From Eubacteriales bacterium (lineage in GTDB: Bacteria > Bacillota > Clostridia > Lachnospirales > Lachnospiraceae): a DNA stretch of 47,698 bases. This document shows, one piece after another, positions 40,140-47,698 of this stretch; position 1 is the stretch's first letter; each line of letters starts with the position of its first letter. The notes beneath the pieces are model-generated. The model was not told the DNA's origin and did no database searches. It saw only the letters and a list, made by a program, of their open reading frames with translations. Location of the stretch: positions 1 through 47,698 of the forward strand of contig JAUNGV010000018.1 in the NCBI GenBank assembly GCA_030524225.1. Reading direction: 5' to 3'. A program made the position numbers and the translations under genes.

Positions 40140-41228
40140 TTACCGATTCCAGTCCTCTGACTCTACCTCGTCATACTCCATTCCGCGGCGATCATAGGAA
40201 TCACCGTAGTCCTCCTCGTAGGAATCCGCATACTCCTGCGGCTCCTCGTCATATTCCTCGTACTCCCCGCCGCGCCCTCTGGCGTACGGATGCGCAATCT
40301 CCCGCGACGCGCTGATCTTCTTGACCGTCCTCGCCTTGGTGGATACCGTCACCTTCGGCACCGCCTTGACGTAATAGTAATAGTCGTCGTCCTCAAACTG
40401 CACGCTCTCCGTCCTCGAATAGTCGAGGTTGAACGCAAAGAACTGGATCACCCATGCGATCAGAAAGGAGAGGATCGTCCCCAGAAACAGAAAGCCCACC
40501 GACACCTTCGTATCAAACATCATGTCGCCGATCAGAATCACCAGAAGATTCAGGATGGAACCGATCACCGAGGCGATCAGCCACGCGTTCGCGATCACCA
40601 GTCTCCGGATCATATAGACCACCGTCAGAGAGAGGGCAAACGCGGCGATCATCACAAACATCGTCTGATTCTGGAAGACGCCGTCCGCCACAAATCGGAA
40701 TTTACCGGCAATCTCTTCCGTGGAAACCCCCGTAATGGAAGTCGCATTGTCCGCCACAAACTGAATAAAGAAGGAAATCACGAGCCCGAACGTCACCGAC
40801 ACCACAGAGGCCGGCGTCAGCAGCAGTCCCGCCGCCAGCGGTATCACATAAGGAATATTCCACAGAAAACAGATCGGCAGCAGTAGAATAATCGCCGCGT
40901 CCTTCGGCGCAAACCGGAAATAGAGCAGGAGCAGCAGCAAAAAAATGACCGCCGCCACAATCGCCGTCTCCATCGACAGCGTGTACATCTGCCCCATCAC
41001 CACAAACGCCATCGCCACCACAATAAGCGCGGTCGGGAGCAGCGCACAGACAAGCGCGATCACCACCGCGAGCAGCGGACTCGAGAGCGTCGGATTAAAT
41101 CCGATTCTCGCATTGATGCAAAGGAGCGAGACAAAGGCCAGCAAAAATTTCCCAGCCATCGTCAGCACATTCTCATGCGCGCTGCAGACCGCCATGGCCC
41201 GCTCCCGCAGTTCCAGTAAGGTTGTCAT
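40140..41228 (-). CDS. conserved polytopic membrane protein of unknown function
   Basis: A 362-residue protein with about nine or ten membrane helices, for instance LLAVVIALVCALLPTALIVV and IVAAVIFLLLLLLYF. A cytoplasmic tail begins with FEDDDYYYYVKAVPKVTV. The last 60 residues are very acidic and tyrosine-rich (EYEEYDEEPQEY, DSYEEDYGDSYD). I do not recognise a characterised family; similar proteins are known only as hypothetical membrane proteins of Lachnospiraceae. It sits three bases before cdaA and next to another small membrane protein, so a link to c-di-AMP or envelope control is plausible but unproven. Confidence 0.85.
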   Translation of the reverse strand: MTTLLELRERAMAVCSAHENVLTMAGKFLLAFVSLLCINARIGFNPTLSSPLLAVVIALVCALLPTALIVVAMAFVVMGQMYTLSMETAIVAAVIFLLLLLLYFRFAPKDAAIILLLPICFLWNIPYVIPLAAGLLLTPASVVSVTFGLVISFFIQFVADNATSITGVSTEEIAGKFRFVADGVFQNQTMFVMIAAFALSLTVVYMIRRLVIANAWLIASVIGSILNLLVILIGDMMFDTKVSVGFLFLGTILSFLIAWVIQFFAFNLDYSRTESVQFEDDDYYYYVKAVPKVTVSTKARTVKKISASREIAHPYARGRGGEYEEYDEEPQEYADSYEEDYGDSYDRRGMEYDEVESEDWNR

Positions 41229-41233
41229 TCCGA

Positions 41234-41632
41234 TTACGATTCCTCTTTCCTTTGATAGCTTGCCGAGAGTCCCGACAGCATTCGATAATAGGCCTGCATC
41301 CCCTTACGCATACGATCATAGCGCTTCGCGTAGACGATGAAGGTCACCGCCAGAACGAGAGCGGTAAAAATCACATAAATCACAATGATCTGACCCATAA
41401 AAGAGAGAAGATCCATGCTGTACACCGACAGCATCAGCGATTCAAAATTGTAATAACAGTATACGCCGAGGAGGATCGCGAACGATAATGTCGCGCAGAG
41501 AAAGGAGCGGAGCAGCTGGCTGGAAATGTAATCGCCTTTAAAAAAGGCATCCATCCGCTCGTCTTTCGTTCCCTCCCGTTTTTCGAACACCGCCATTTTC
41601 GTCATCAGGCGGATCTTGTTCTCGTTCAGCAT
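41234..41632 (-). CDS. small membrane protein of unknown function
   Basis: A 132-residue protein with two strong membrane helices, FLCATLSFAILLGVYCYYNF and LLSFMGQIIVIYVIFTALVL. A charged N-terminal half (KREGTKDERMDAFFKGDYI) and a basic C-terminus (AKRYDRMRKGMQAYYRMLSG) flank them. No known domain was recognised. The start overlaps the end of comF by seven bases and the stop is five bases from the next membrane-protein gene, so it is part of the comF-to-cdaR operon. Confidence 0.8.
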   Translation of the reverse strand: MLNENKIRLMTKMAVFEKREGTKDERMDAFFKGDYISSQLLRSFLCATLSFAILLGVYCYYNFESLMLSVYSMDLLSFMGQIIVIYVIFTALVLAVTFIVYAKRYDRMRKGMQAYYRMLSGLSASYQRKEES

Positions 41633-42459
41633 ACGCTCTCTTCCCCTATCGACAACGCCAGAAAACAGACCTTCGCCGCCCCTGCCGCATACAGCGCCTC
41701 CGCACAGGCGTCTATGGTCGCTCCTGTAGTGTAAATGTCGTCAATCACTATAATTGACTTTGATTTTACAACATTTGCAGAGGCATGAAAAGCTTTTTTC
41801 AAATTATTTTGCCGCGCCGCCGCGCTCATCGCCTTCATCGGCGCCGTTCTCCTCACCCGCACCAGAGCCTTCTCCTCTGCGGCGATCCCCGTCCTTTCTG
41901 AGAGAGCAGCCGCCAGCAGCGCCGCCTGGTTATAGCCGCGCCGTCTCATTCTCTCCCGGTGAAGCGGCACCGGAACGAGCAGATCTGCCGGATCCTGTGC
42001 AAATCTCTCCCTCAGAACCCGCGCCATCTCCCCTGCGAAGTAAGACGCGTACTCCTGTCTGCCTCCATACTTGAACCGGTAGAGAGCGCCCGCGCAGGTG
42101 CGGTATGTCAGCGCCGCTCCCCCATAGGCGAAACGATGCTCCTGTTCCCGGCAGTCGCGGCAGTACTCCTCCTGCGGCGTGCGCAGCCGCTTGCCGCAGC
42201 GCCTGCAGGTCTGCGTCCCGACGCGCTCGAACGTCCCGGCGCACTCCCTGCAGATCTCCTCCCCGAAGGGCCGTACCGGTCTGTCGCAGACGGGGCATCG
42301 TCTCGGAAATATGAGATCCAGCAGCAGCGCACTGATGCTGGCCGCCGGACCGCTTGTCCGCTTCCCTCCCGCGCCGTGATCCGGCCAGTGTTCCGCAAAT
42401 GCCGCGGCTGCCGCAGCGACTGCCGGACTTCCTTTTCCCTGCTCTCCCTTATTCCCCAT
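41626..42459 (-). CDS. comFC: ComF family protein (phosphoribosyltransferase-like)
   Basis: A 277-residue ComFC-type protein. An N-terminal zinc-ribbon region has CPVCDRPV, CRECAG, CRRCGK and CRDC pairs (residues about 55-120). A phosphoribosyltransferase domain follows, ending with the PRPP loop IIVIDDIYTTGATIDACA. In competent bacteria ComFC helps single-stranded DNA uptake. ATG at 42459 follows GGGGAGGAAG, the tail of a family A hairpin. The gene overlaps recD2 by 11 bases. Its N-terminal 45 residues are a low-complexity extension. A short AT-rich patch lies near 41745-41815. Confidence 0.9.
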   Translation of the reverse strand: MGNKGEQGKGSPAVAAAAAAFAEHWPDHGAGGKRTSGPAASISALLLDLIFPRRCPVCDRPVRPFGEEICRECAGTFERVGTQTCRRCGKRLRTPQEEYCRDCREQEHRFAYGGAALTYRTCAGALYRFKYGGRQEYASYFAGEMARVLRERFAQDPADLLVPVPLHRERMRRRGYNQAALLAAALSERTGIAAEEKALVRVRRTAPMKAMSAAARQNNLKKAFHASANVVKSKSIIVIDDIYTTGATIDACAEALYAAGAAKVCFLALSIGEESVC

Positions 42460-44788
42460 CTTCCTCCCCGCCGCAGCCTGCTGCGGCACTGTGAACAGGA
42501 CTCCGCACAGGCGGTTCCTGCAATGCAGCCGGCAAATCAGGGACGCCTGCAATCTCCCGGATTCTGTCCCCGAGTCCGGTACAGCGCACATTCTGCGAGA
42601 CATTTCCGATCATGCGCAGCACCGTCTCCCGGCTTCCCAGAATCGTCACACACGTCTTGGCCCGCGTCACCGCTGTGTACAGGAGATTGCGCGTCAGCAG
42701 CGCCGGAGGCCCGGAGAGTACCGGCAGGACCACCGCCGGATATTCCGAGCCCTGGGCCTTGTGCACCGTGATTGCGTAGGCCAGTTCCAGTTCGTCAAGC
42801 GACTCAAACGGATAGGTGACGGTTCTGTTCTCGTCAAAGAGCACCGTCATCTCCCGCGCCGCCTCGCTGATGTCCTGGATTACCCCGAAATCCCCGTTGA
42901 AGACGCCGGTTCCCTTGTCCACCGGAATCCCGTAATTTCCCCGCACCTCCCACTCGATCTGATAGTCGTTGCGCGTCTGCATCACCTTGTCCCCGACGCG
43001 CAGCACCGTCTCGTCCCTCTGCCATTCCTTCTTTCCCGGCTCCGGCGGATTGAGGACGGACTGCAGCGCCTGATTGAGTTTTTCCACCCCCAGCGCCCCC
43101 TTGCGCATCGGCGTCAGCACCTGCACATCCCCCTGTGCGCAGTTCGCATAGCGCGGCATCATATCCCGGACGAGCTGCACGATATGCTTATACATCACCT
43201 GCGGATCGTTCCGTTCCAGAAAGAAGAAGTCCCGGCTCTGATTATCAAGCCGAACGGGACGCCCCTCGTTGATCGCGTGGGCGTTGGCGACGATATCGCT
43301 CTCCAGCGCCTGCCGGAAAATCTTGGTCAGCTCGATCGTCCGGAACACGCCGGACTCCATCAGATCCTGCAGCACCTTTCCCGGTCCCACGCAGGGCAGC
43401 TGATGAACATCTCCCACCATAATCAGCCGCGTCCCCGGCATCACCGCCTTCAGCAGCGCCGTAAACAGGTGCATGTCCACCATCGACATCTCATCAATGA
43501 TCACAGCGTCCGCTTCCAGCGGATTGTCGCTCCCGTACTCAAAAGAGGTAAAGCTGCGCCTCTCCTCCTCCCCCGGCAGCGTCCTGACACCGAGCAGCCG
43601 GTGAATCGTTCTCGCCTCGTACCCTGTCGTCTCTGTCATCCGCTTCGCCGCCCGCCCGGTGGGCGCCGCCAGCAGCACATCCATCTGCTCCGAGAGAAAA
43701 TAACGGATCATCGTGTTGATCGTCGTCGTCTTTCCTGTGCCGGGTCCGCCCGAGAGCAGCAGCACCGCGTGCGTCGCGGCCAGCGTCACCGCTTCCCGCT
43801 GTTTCTCATCGAGCACAATTCCTTCCTGCTCCTCCAGCCGGCGGATGCGCTCTTCAATTTTCCCCGTCTCCTCTCTGTTGGAGGGTATGCTGTGATCCAG
43901 TTCGACGAGAAGCCGCGCGATCTGCTGCTCCTCATGATACGCCGCCGCGGAATAGACCTGCAGCTCCGGCGCTCCGTTTTTCTGTTCTTTCCTTTTAATA
44001 TAGATTCTGCGCTCCATCGCCAGATTGTCGAGCTGGATTGGGACGGTCTCGTCAGAGAGAGAGAGCAGCCGCTGCGTCCGCGCCAGCACCTCTTCTCTGG
44101 GCAGGTAACTGTTTCCTTCCGCCAGCGCCTGGGAGAGCACGAAGAGCAGGGCGCTCCTGATCCGGTAATCCGAGTCGGCCCGGATTCCGATCCGCCCCGC
44201 AATCTCGTCCGCCGTGGCAAAACCGATTCCTTCAATATCCTCCGCGAGCCGGTAGGGGTTTTCCTGCAGGATACCGTACATCCGCATTCCGTACTGTTTC
44301 CAGATCTTCAGCGCGTAGCGGTTGGCAATTCCGTACTGCTGCAGGTAGAGCATCGCGTCGCGCACCTCCTTGCGCTCGCTCAGCTGCGCCGCAATCTCCC
44401 GCGCACCGCGCTCGCTGATCCCTTTAATCTCAGCCAGCCGCTCCGGCTCCTCCTCCATCACGCGCAGCGTATCGTCGCCGAAGGCCTTTACGATCCGCGC
44501 CGCCAGAGACGCTCCGATTCCCTTGACCGCGCCGGAGGAGAGGTAGCGCAGCATCGCCTGCGCGTCGTCCGGCGGACAGACCTGATAACTGCTCACCCTG
44601 AACTGCGCGCCGTAGACAGGATGCTCCGTGTACGTTCCCGACACAATACAGCTCTCTCCCTCATGAATAGCGGCAGGCGATCCCGTGCAGGTGATATCCT
44701 CATCCTCCTGCCGGACTTCAAACACTGTATAAAAATTCTCTTCGTTTCGATAGACGATATGGGTGACATACCCTTTGATTTCTTCCAT
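42449..44788 (-). CDS. recD2: RecD2-like ATP-dependent DNA helicase
   Basis: A 779-residue SF1 5'-3' helicase. An N-terminal OB-like and helix-hairpin-helix region (GIGASLAARIVKAFGDDTL, EIKGISERGAREIA) precedes the motor. Walker A is LLSGGPGTGKTTTI, followed by VIIDEMSMVDMHLF, MVGDVHQLPCVGPGK and ITVHKAQGSEYPAVVLP. The start is uncertain. ATG at 44788 gives the family N-terminus MEEIKGYVTHIVY but has no Shine-Dalgarno sequence; another ATG at 44869 overlaps the mreB stop and would read through a terminator hairpin. The last residues, AAAGCGGEEDGE, derive from a family A hairpin. Upstream of comF. Confidence 0.93.
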   Translation of the reverse strand: MEEIKGYVTHIVYRNEENFYTVFEVRQEDEDITCTGSPAAIHEGESCIVSGTYTEHPVYGAQFRVSSYQVCPPDDAQAMLRYLSSGAVKGIGASLAARIVKAFGDDTLRVMEEEPERLAEIKGISERGAREIAAQLSERKEVRDAMLYLQQYGIANRYALKIWKQYGMRMYGILQENPYRLAEDIEGIGFATADEIAGRIGIRADSDYRIRSALLFVLSQALAEGNSYLPREEVLARTQRLLSLSDETVPIQLDNLAMERRIYIKRKEQKNGAPELQVYSAAAYHEEQQIARLLVELDHSIPSNREETGKIEERIRRLEEQEGIVLDEKQREAVTLAATHAVLLLSGGPGTGKTTTINTMIRYFLSEQMDVLLAAPTGRAAKRMTETTGYEARTIHRLLGVRTLPGEEERRSFTSFEYGSDNPLEADAVIIDEMSMVDMHLFTALLKAVMPGTRLIMVGDVHQLPCVGPGKVLQDLMESGVFRTIELTKIFRQALESDIVANAHAINEGRPVRLDNQSRDFFFLERNDPQVMYKHIVQLVRDMMPRYANCAQGDVQVLTPMRKGALGVEKLNQALQSVLNPPEPGKKEWQRDETVLRVGDKVMQTRNDYQIEWEVRGNYGIPVDKGTGVFNGDFGVIQDISEAAREMTVLFDENRTVTYPFESLDELELAYAITVHKAQGSEYPAVVLPVLSGPPALLTRNLLYTAVTRAKTCVTILGSRETVLRMIGNVSQNVRCTGLGDRIREIAGVPDLPAALQEPPVRSPVHSAAAGCGGEEDGE
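42470..42487 (-). repeat. family A hairpin at the comF ribosome binding site, inside recD2
   Basis: GCCGCAG, four bases, CTGCGGC. On the minus strand it is followed by GGGGAGGAAG and the comF ATG; it encodes the final residues of RecD2. Confidence 0.75.
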
Positions 44789-44836
44789 AGGATTGTGGGT
44801 GAAGACGTGCGTCTTAGGGCGCACCGTGAGAATACA

Positions 44837-44862
44837 AAACCCTGCGCATGCGCGCAGGGTTT
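44837..44862 (-). terminator. terminator-like hairpin between mreB and recD2
   Basis: AAACCCTGCGC and GCGCAGGGTTT, 11 perfect pairs and a four-base loop, starting six bases after the mreB stop. On the minus strand it is followed by TGTATT. A second stem, GTGCG/CGCAC, lies further on. It should reduce but perhaps not abolish readthrough into recD2. Confidence 0.75.
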
Positions 44863-44868
44863 GATTCA

Positions 44869-45876
44869 TTACAGAAACCTTGCTTCGTTTCCGGGGCCTC
44901 CGGAGAGAAACTCGACATATTTGCCGGTACCGATCGCCACGGCGGTCATCGGATCCTCCGCCGTCACCGCGTTGATTCCGGTTTTGGAGGTAATCAGCTC
45001 CTCCAGACCCTGCAGGAGACTCCCGCCTCCGGTCAGCACAATACCGCGGTCCGCGATATCAGCCGCCAGCTCCGGCGGCGTCTTCTCCAGTACGCTGTGG
45101 ATCGCCTCCACAATCTGATTCGTCGGCTCCTTTAACGCCTCCCCGGTCTCCTCCGTGGAAACCTTGATCGTCCTCGGCAGTCCGGTGACGAGATTGCGTC
45201 CCCGCACCTCCATGTACTCCGCCTCCGGGCGGGGATAACAGGAACCGATCTTGATCTTGATGTCCTCCGCCGTGCGCTCGCCGACAAGGAGATTGTACTT
45301 TTTACGCATATAGCGGACGAGGGCGTCGTCGAAATCATCGCCCGCCACCTTGATCGAGGTGCTGACCACCGTGCCGCCCAGCGAAATCACCGCGATGTCG
45401 CTGGTGCCGCCGCCGATGTCAACAACCATATTGCCGCAGGGCTTCGCGATATCGATGCCCGCGCCGATCGCCGCCGCAATCGGCTCCTCGATAATGAACA
45501 CTTCCCGCGCTCCCGCCTGGAACGTCGCGTCCTCCACCGCCTTCTTCTCGACCTCCGTCACGCCGCTGGGCACGCAGACCGCAATGCGGGGTTTGCGGAA
45601 GGTTTTCTTACCCACCGCCTTCTGGATGAAGTACTTCATCATCTTTTCCGTCACTGTATAATCGGAAATCACACCCTGCCGGAGCGGCCGGACCGCCACG
45701 ATATTGCCCGGCGTACGGCCGAGCATCAGGCGGGCGTCCTCGCCGATCGCCTTGATTTTATTGGAGTCCCTGTCAAACGCGACCACCGAAGGCTCCTTCA
45801 GCACGACGCCTCTTCCTCTGATATATACCAGCACGCTAGCCGTGCCAAGATCTATTCCGATATCCGTAAACTGCAT
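44869..45876 (-). CDS. mreB: rod shape-determining protein MreB/Mbl
   Basis: A 335-residue bacterial actin that guides lateral wall synthesis. Actin-fold nucleotide motifs are present: FTDIGIDLGTASVLVY (phosphate 1), NMVVDIGGGTSDIAVISL (phosphate 2) and GIVLTGGGSLLQGL (adenosine). ATG at 45876 has GGAG six bases upstream, in the same GGAATGGAG context as proS. mreC and mreD are not next to it, so it may be the Mbl-like paralogue. A strong promoter lies 220 bases upstream. Confidence 0.93.
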   Translation of the reverse strand: MQFTDIGIDLGTASVLVYIRGRGVVLKEPSVVAFDRDSNKIKAIGEDARLMLGRTPGNIVAVRPLRQGVISDYTVTEKMMKYFIQKAVGKKTFRKPRIAVCVPSGVTEVEKKAVEDATFQAGAREVFIIEEPIAAAIGAGIDIAKPCGNMVVDIGGGTSDIAVISLGGTVVSTSIKVAGDDFDDALVRYMRKKYNLLVGERTAEDIKIKIGSCYPRPEAEYMEVRGRNLVTGLPRTIKVSTEETGEALKEPTNQIVEAIHSVLEKTPPELAADIADRGIVLTGGGSLLQGLEELITSKTGINAVTAEDPMTAVAIGTGKYVEFLSGGPGNEARFL

Positions 45877-46269
45877 ACCAATCTCCATTCCCGAGCGCTC
45901 CCGCACGATGGCACCCTGCAAACCACGGTTTGCCTCCGCCCTCTGCGACACTTGCGCCGCTCCTCTGTTTCCTTCCGGTTCTCATCCGATCCCGTTTCCG
46001 GCTCTGCACAATCACTCCCGGCCGGAACGCCGATTCTCACTCATATACGCATCCCTGCGGCAAACATCCTGTCCCAAACCGCATATGCAGGAAACATTAT
46101 ACTCTATAGGAAGCAGTTTTTCAAAGCCTTTACCGCCTTTCCGGAGAAATTCATAAAATTTTAACCTGAAAGCCCCGGACGGCGGGCAAAGGCTCCGCAC
46201 GCTTGCGGGCGGATACCTTTGCACATCGGACGGGCAAGTCGTTATAAGCAATGAGGCCGGCAGGCCGCC
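45877..46269. other. 393-bp mreB leader and uvrA downstream region
   Basis: Contains the mreB promoter and a leader of about 210 bases with several stems, including GCAAACC/GGTTTGC (near 45918). Its end reads, on the minus strand, GGGAGCGCTCGGGAATGGAG, similar to the proS family B tail. Towards uvrA there is a stem GCAAAGG/CCTTTGC (46186-46222) without a U-run. No gene was seen. Confidence 0.55.
46096..46124 (-). promoter_or_regulatory. promoter of mreB
   Basis: On the minus strand TTGAAA, 17 bases, TATAAT. Confidence 0.85.
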
Positions 46270-47698
46270 TTACTTCTTCAGCATCTTCTCGATATAGTAT
46301 CCCGTATACGACCCGTGGTTCCGCGCAACCTCCTCCGGCGTCCCCTTGGCGATCACCGTTCCGCCGCCTTCTCCGCCCTCCGGGCCGATATCAATGATGT
46401 AATCCGCCGTTTTGATCACGTCGAGATTGTGCTCGATCACCACCACGGTGTTGCCGCCCTCCACGAGCTTGTGCATGATTTCCGTCAGCTTTTCCACATC
46501 GGCGAAGTGCAGACCGGTGGTCGGCTCATCCAGAATATAGATGGTCTTGCCGGTGCTCTTCTTGGAGAGCTCCGCAGCCAGTTTGATCCGCTGCGCCTCG
46601 CCGCCCGAGAGCTCCGTGGACGGCTGTCCGAGCTTGACGTAGCCCAGTCCCACATCGTAGAGCGTCTGGATCTTATTGCGAATCCGCGGCACATTATCAA
46701 AAAACGTCACCGCTTCCTCCACCGTCATATCCAGCACATCATAAATACTCTTTCCCTTATATTTGACCTCCAGCGTCTCCCGGTTATAGCGCTTGCCGTG
46801 GCAGACCTCGCAGGGCACATAGACGTCCGGCAGGAAGTGCATCTCGATCTTGATGATGCCATCGCCCGAGCAGGCCTCGCAGCGCCCGCCTTTTACATTG
46901 AAAGAAAAGCGTCCCTTCGCATAGCCTCTCGCCTTGGCATCCGCCGTCGCGGCGAACAGATCCCGGATCATGTCAAACACCCCTGTGTAGGTCGCGGGAT
47001 TCGAGCGGGGCGTGCGGCCGATCGGGGACTGGTCGATGTCGATCACCTTATCCAGCTGTTCCATTCCCTCGATCCCGTCATGGGCTCCCGGAATGATGCG
47101 CGCGCGGTTCAGCTCTCTGGCCAGCGTCTTGTAGAGAATCTCATTGACAAGCGAGCTCTTGCCCGAACCGGAGACGCCCGTGACCACCGTCATCACGCCG
47201 ATCGGGAAGGAGACGTCGATATGTTTTAAGTTGTTGACCGCCGCGCCGCGCACCGTCAGCCAGCCCGCCGGCTCCCTGCGCTCCTTCGGCACCGGAATAC
47301 ACCGTTTACCCGAAAGATACTGTCCCGTCACGGATTCCGGCACCTGCATGATCTCCTCCGCCGTGCCGCAGGCGACGACCTCTCCGCCGTGCGACCCGGC
47401 ACCCGGCCCGATATCGACGATATAATCCGCCGCACGCATCGTATCCTCGTCATGCTCGACGACGATTACCGTATTCCAGAGATTGCGCAGGTTTTTCAGG
47501 GTGTTGAGCAGCTTGTCATTATCGCGCTGATGCAGACCGATACTCGGCTCATCGAGAATATAGCAGACCCCGACGAGTCCGGAACCGATCTGCGTCGCCA
47601 GACGGATTCGCTGCGCCTCGCCGCCCGAGAGGGTCGCCGTCCCCCGCGCCAGTGTCAGATAGTCCAGTCCGACGTCGATCAGGAAACCGACCCGGGAG
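46270..47698 (-). CDS. uvrA: excinuclease ABC subunit A, C-terminal part (runs off the window)
   Basis: DNA-damage recognition ATPase of nucleotide excision repair; the last 476 residues are visible and the frame is open to the window edge. It starts with the first ATPase domain signature [17 protein letters not shown] and [12 protein letters not shown]. Walker A of the second domain is [16 protein letters not shown]. The zinc module has CEAC and CEVC pairs about 20 residues apart. The second signature is [18 protein letters not shown] with [13 protein letters not shown]. The C-terminus [14 protein letters not shown] is complete. Confidence 0.97.
   Translation of the reverse strand, partial: SRVGFLIDVGLDYLTLARGTATLSGGEAQRIRLATQIGSGLVGVCYILDEPSIGLHQRDNDKLLNTLKNLRNLWNTVIVVEHDEDTMRAADYIVDIGPGAGSHGGEVVACGTAEEIMQVPESVTGQYLSGKRCIPVPKERREPAGWLTVRGAAVNNLKHIDVSFPIGVMTVVTGVSGSGKSSLVNEILYKTLARELNRARIIPGAHDGIEGMEQLDKVIDIDQSPIGRTPRSNPATYTGVFDMIRDLFAATADAKARGYAKGRFSFNVKGGRCEACSGDGIIKIEMHFLPDVYVPCEVCHGKRYNRETLEVKYKGKSIYDVLDMTVEEAVTFFDNVPRIRNKIQTLYDVGLGYVKLGQPSTELSGGEAQRIKLAAELSKKSTGKTIYILDEPTTGLHFADVEKLTEIMHKLVEGGNTVVVIEHNLDVIKTADYIIDIGPEGGEGGGTVIAKGTPEEVARNHGSYTGYYIEKMLKK

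Noticed and set aside
45852..46040. A 62-codon frame in the mreB leader as a small protein or leader peptide.
   Set aside because: It runs out of frame into the mreB start, lacks a ribosome binding site and has no protein-like features.

Overview
The window is a GC-rich stretch of a Firmicutes chromosome, most likely a gut-type anaerobe of the Lachnospiraceae (Clostridia). This rests on the gene content (CdaA/CdaR, HPr with both regulatory sites, archaeal-type ProS, RecD2, TSCPD protein, AzgA-type purine permease), the order mazG-hup-rqcP-divIC-tilS-hpt-ftsH, strong AGGAGG-type ribosome binding sites, and TTG starts. No rRNA, tRNA, CRISPR array, phage or insertion sequence was recognised.

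Layout. At 0-10 kb there is an AraC-type regulator, then sbcD and sbcC on the minus strand with a compositionally different YhcG-type nuclease gene between them. A foreign-looking AAA ATPase gene with an elaborate palindromic operator follows, then a methyltransferase and a DUF362 ferredoxin-like protein. At 10-17 kb are murG with a TSCPD protein, pgi, a hicAB toxin-antitoxin pair, a histidine phosphatase and fba. At 17-21.7 kb are an iron-type alcohol dehydrogenase, a GH13 glycosidase with a long AT-rich leader, and three copies of a 169-bp tandem repeat. At 21.7-31.5 kb is the housekeeping block ftsH, hpt, tilS, divIC, rqcP, hup, a guanine-riboswitch-controlled purine permease, mazG and cca. 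At 31.7-37.8 kb are ackA, proS, an aldose epimerase, leuA and HPr. At 37.8-47.7 kb are cdaR, cdaA, two unknown membrane proteins, comF, recD2, mreB and a partial uvrA. From 15 kb onward every recognised gene lies on the minus strand.

How the genes work together. Central carbon flow is represented by GH13, pgi, fba, alcohol dehydrogenase, ackA and HPr. DNA repair is represented by SbcCD, RecD2 and UvrA. Envelope growth is represented by MurG, MreB, DivIC and the c-di-AMP synthase with its regulator. Purine salvage is represented by the permease and Hpt. The cluster lacks yabP, yabQ and spoIIE, the sporulation genes that usually sit beside rqcP, divIC and tilS, so the organism may not form spores.

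The most unusual material is non-coding. Two families of short palindromic leader elements end directly in a Shine-Dalgarno sequence and recur upstream of unrelated genes. Family A is TGCCGCAG, a 4-5 nt loop, CTGCGGCA, then GGGAGG or similar. Family B ends in CGCTCCGGAATGGAG; its complement lies upstream, and in two copies that complement fills a hairpin loop. Family A-like direct repeats also flank the inserted nuclease gene. None of these matches an RNA family I recognise. All calls come from reading the sequence; no database search was possible.
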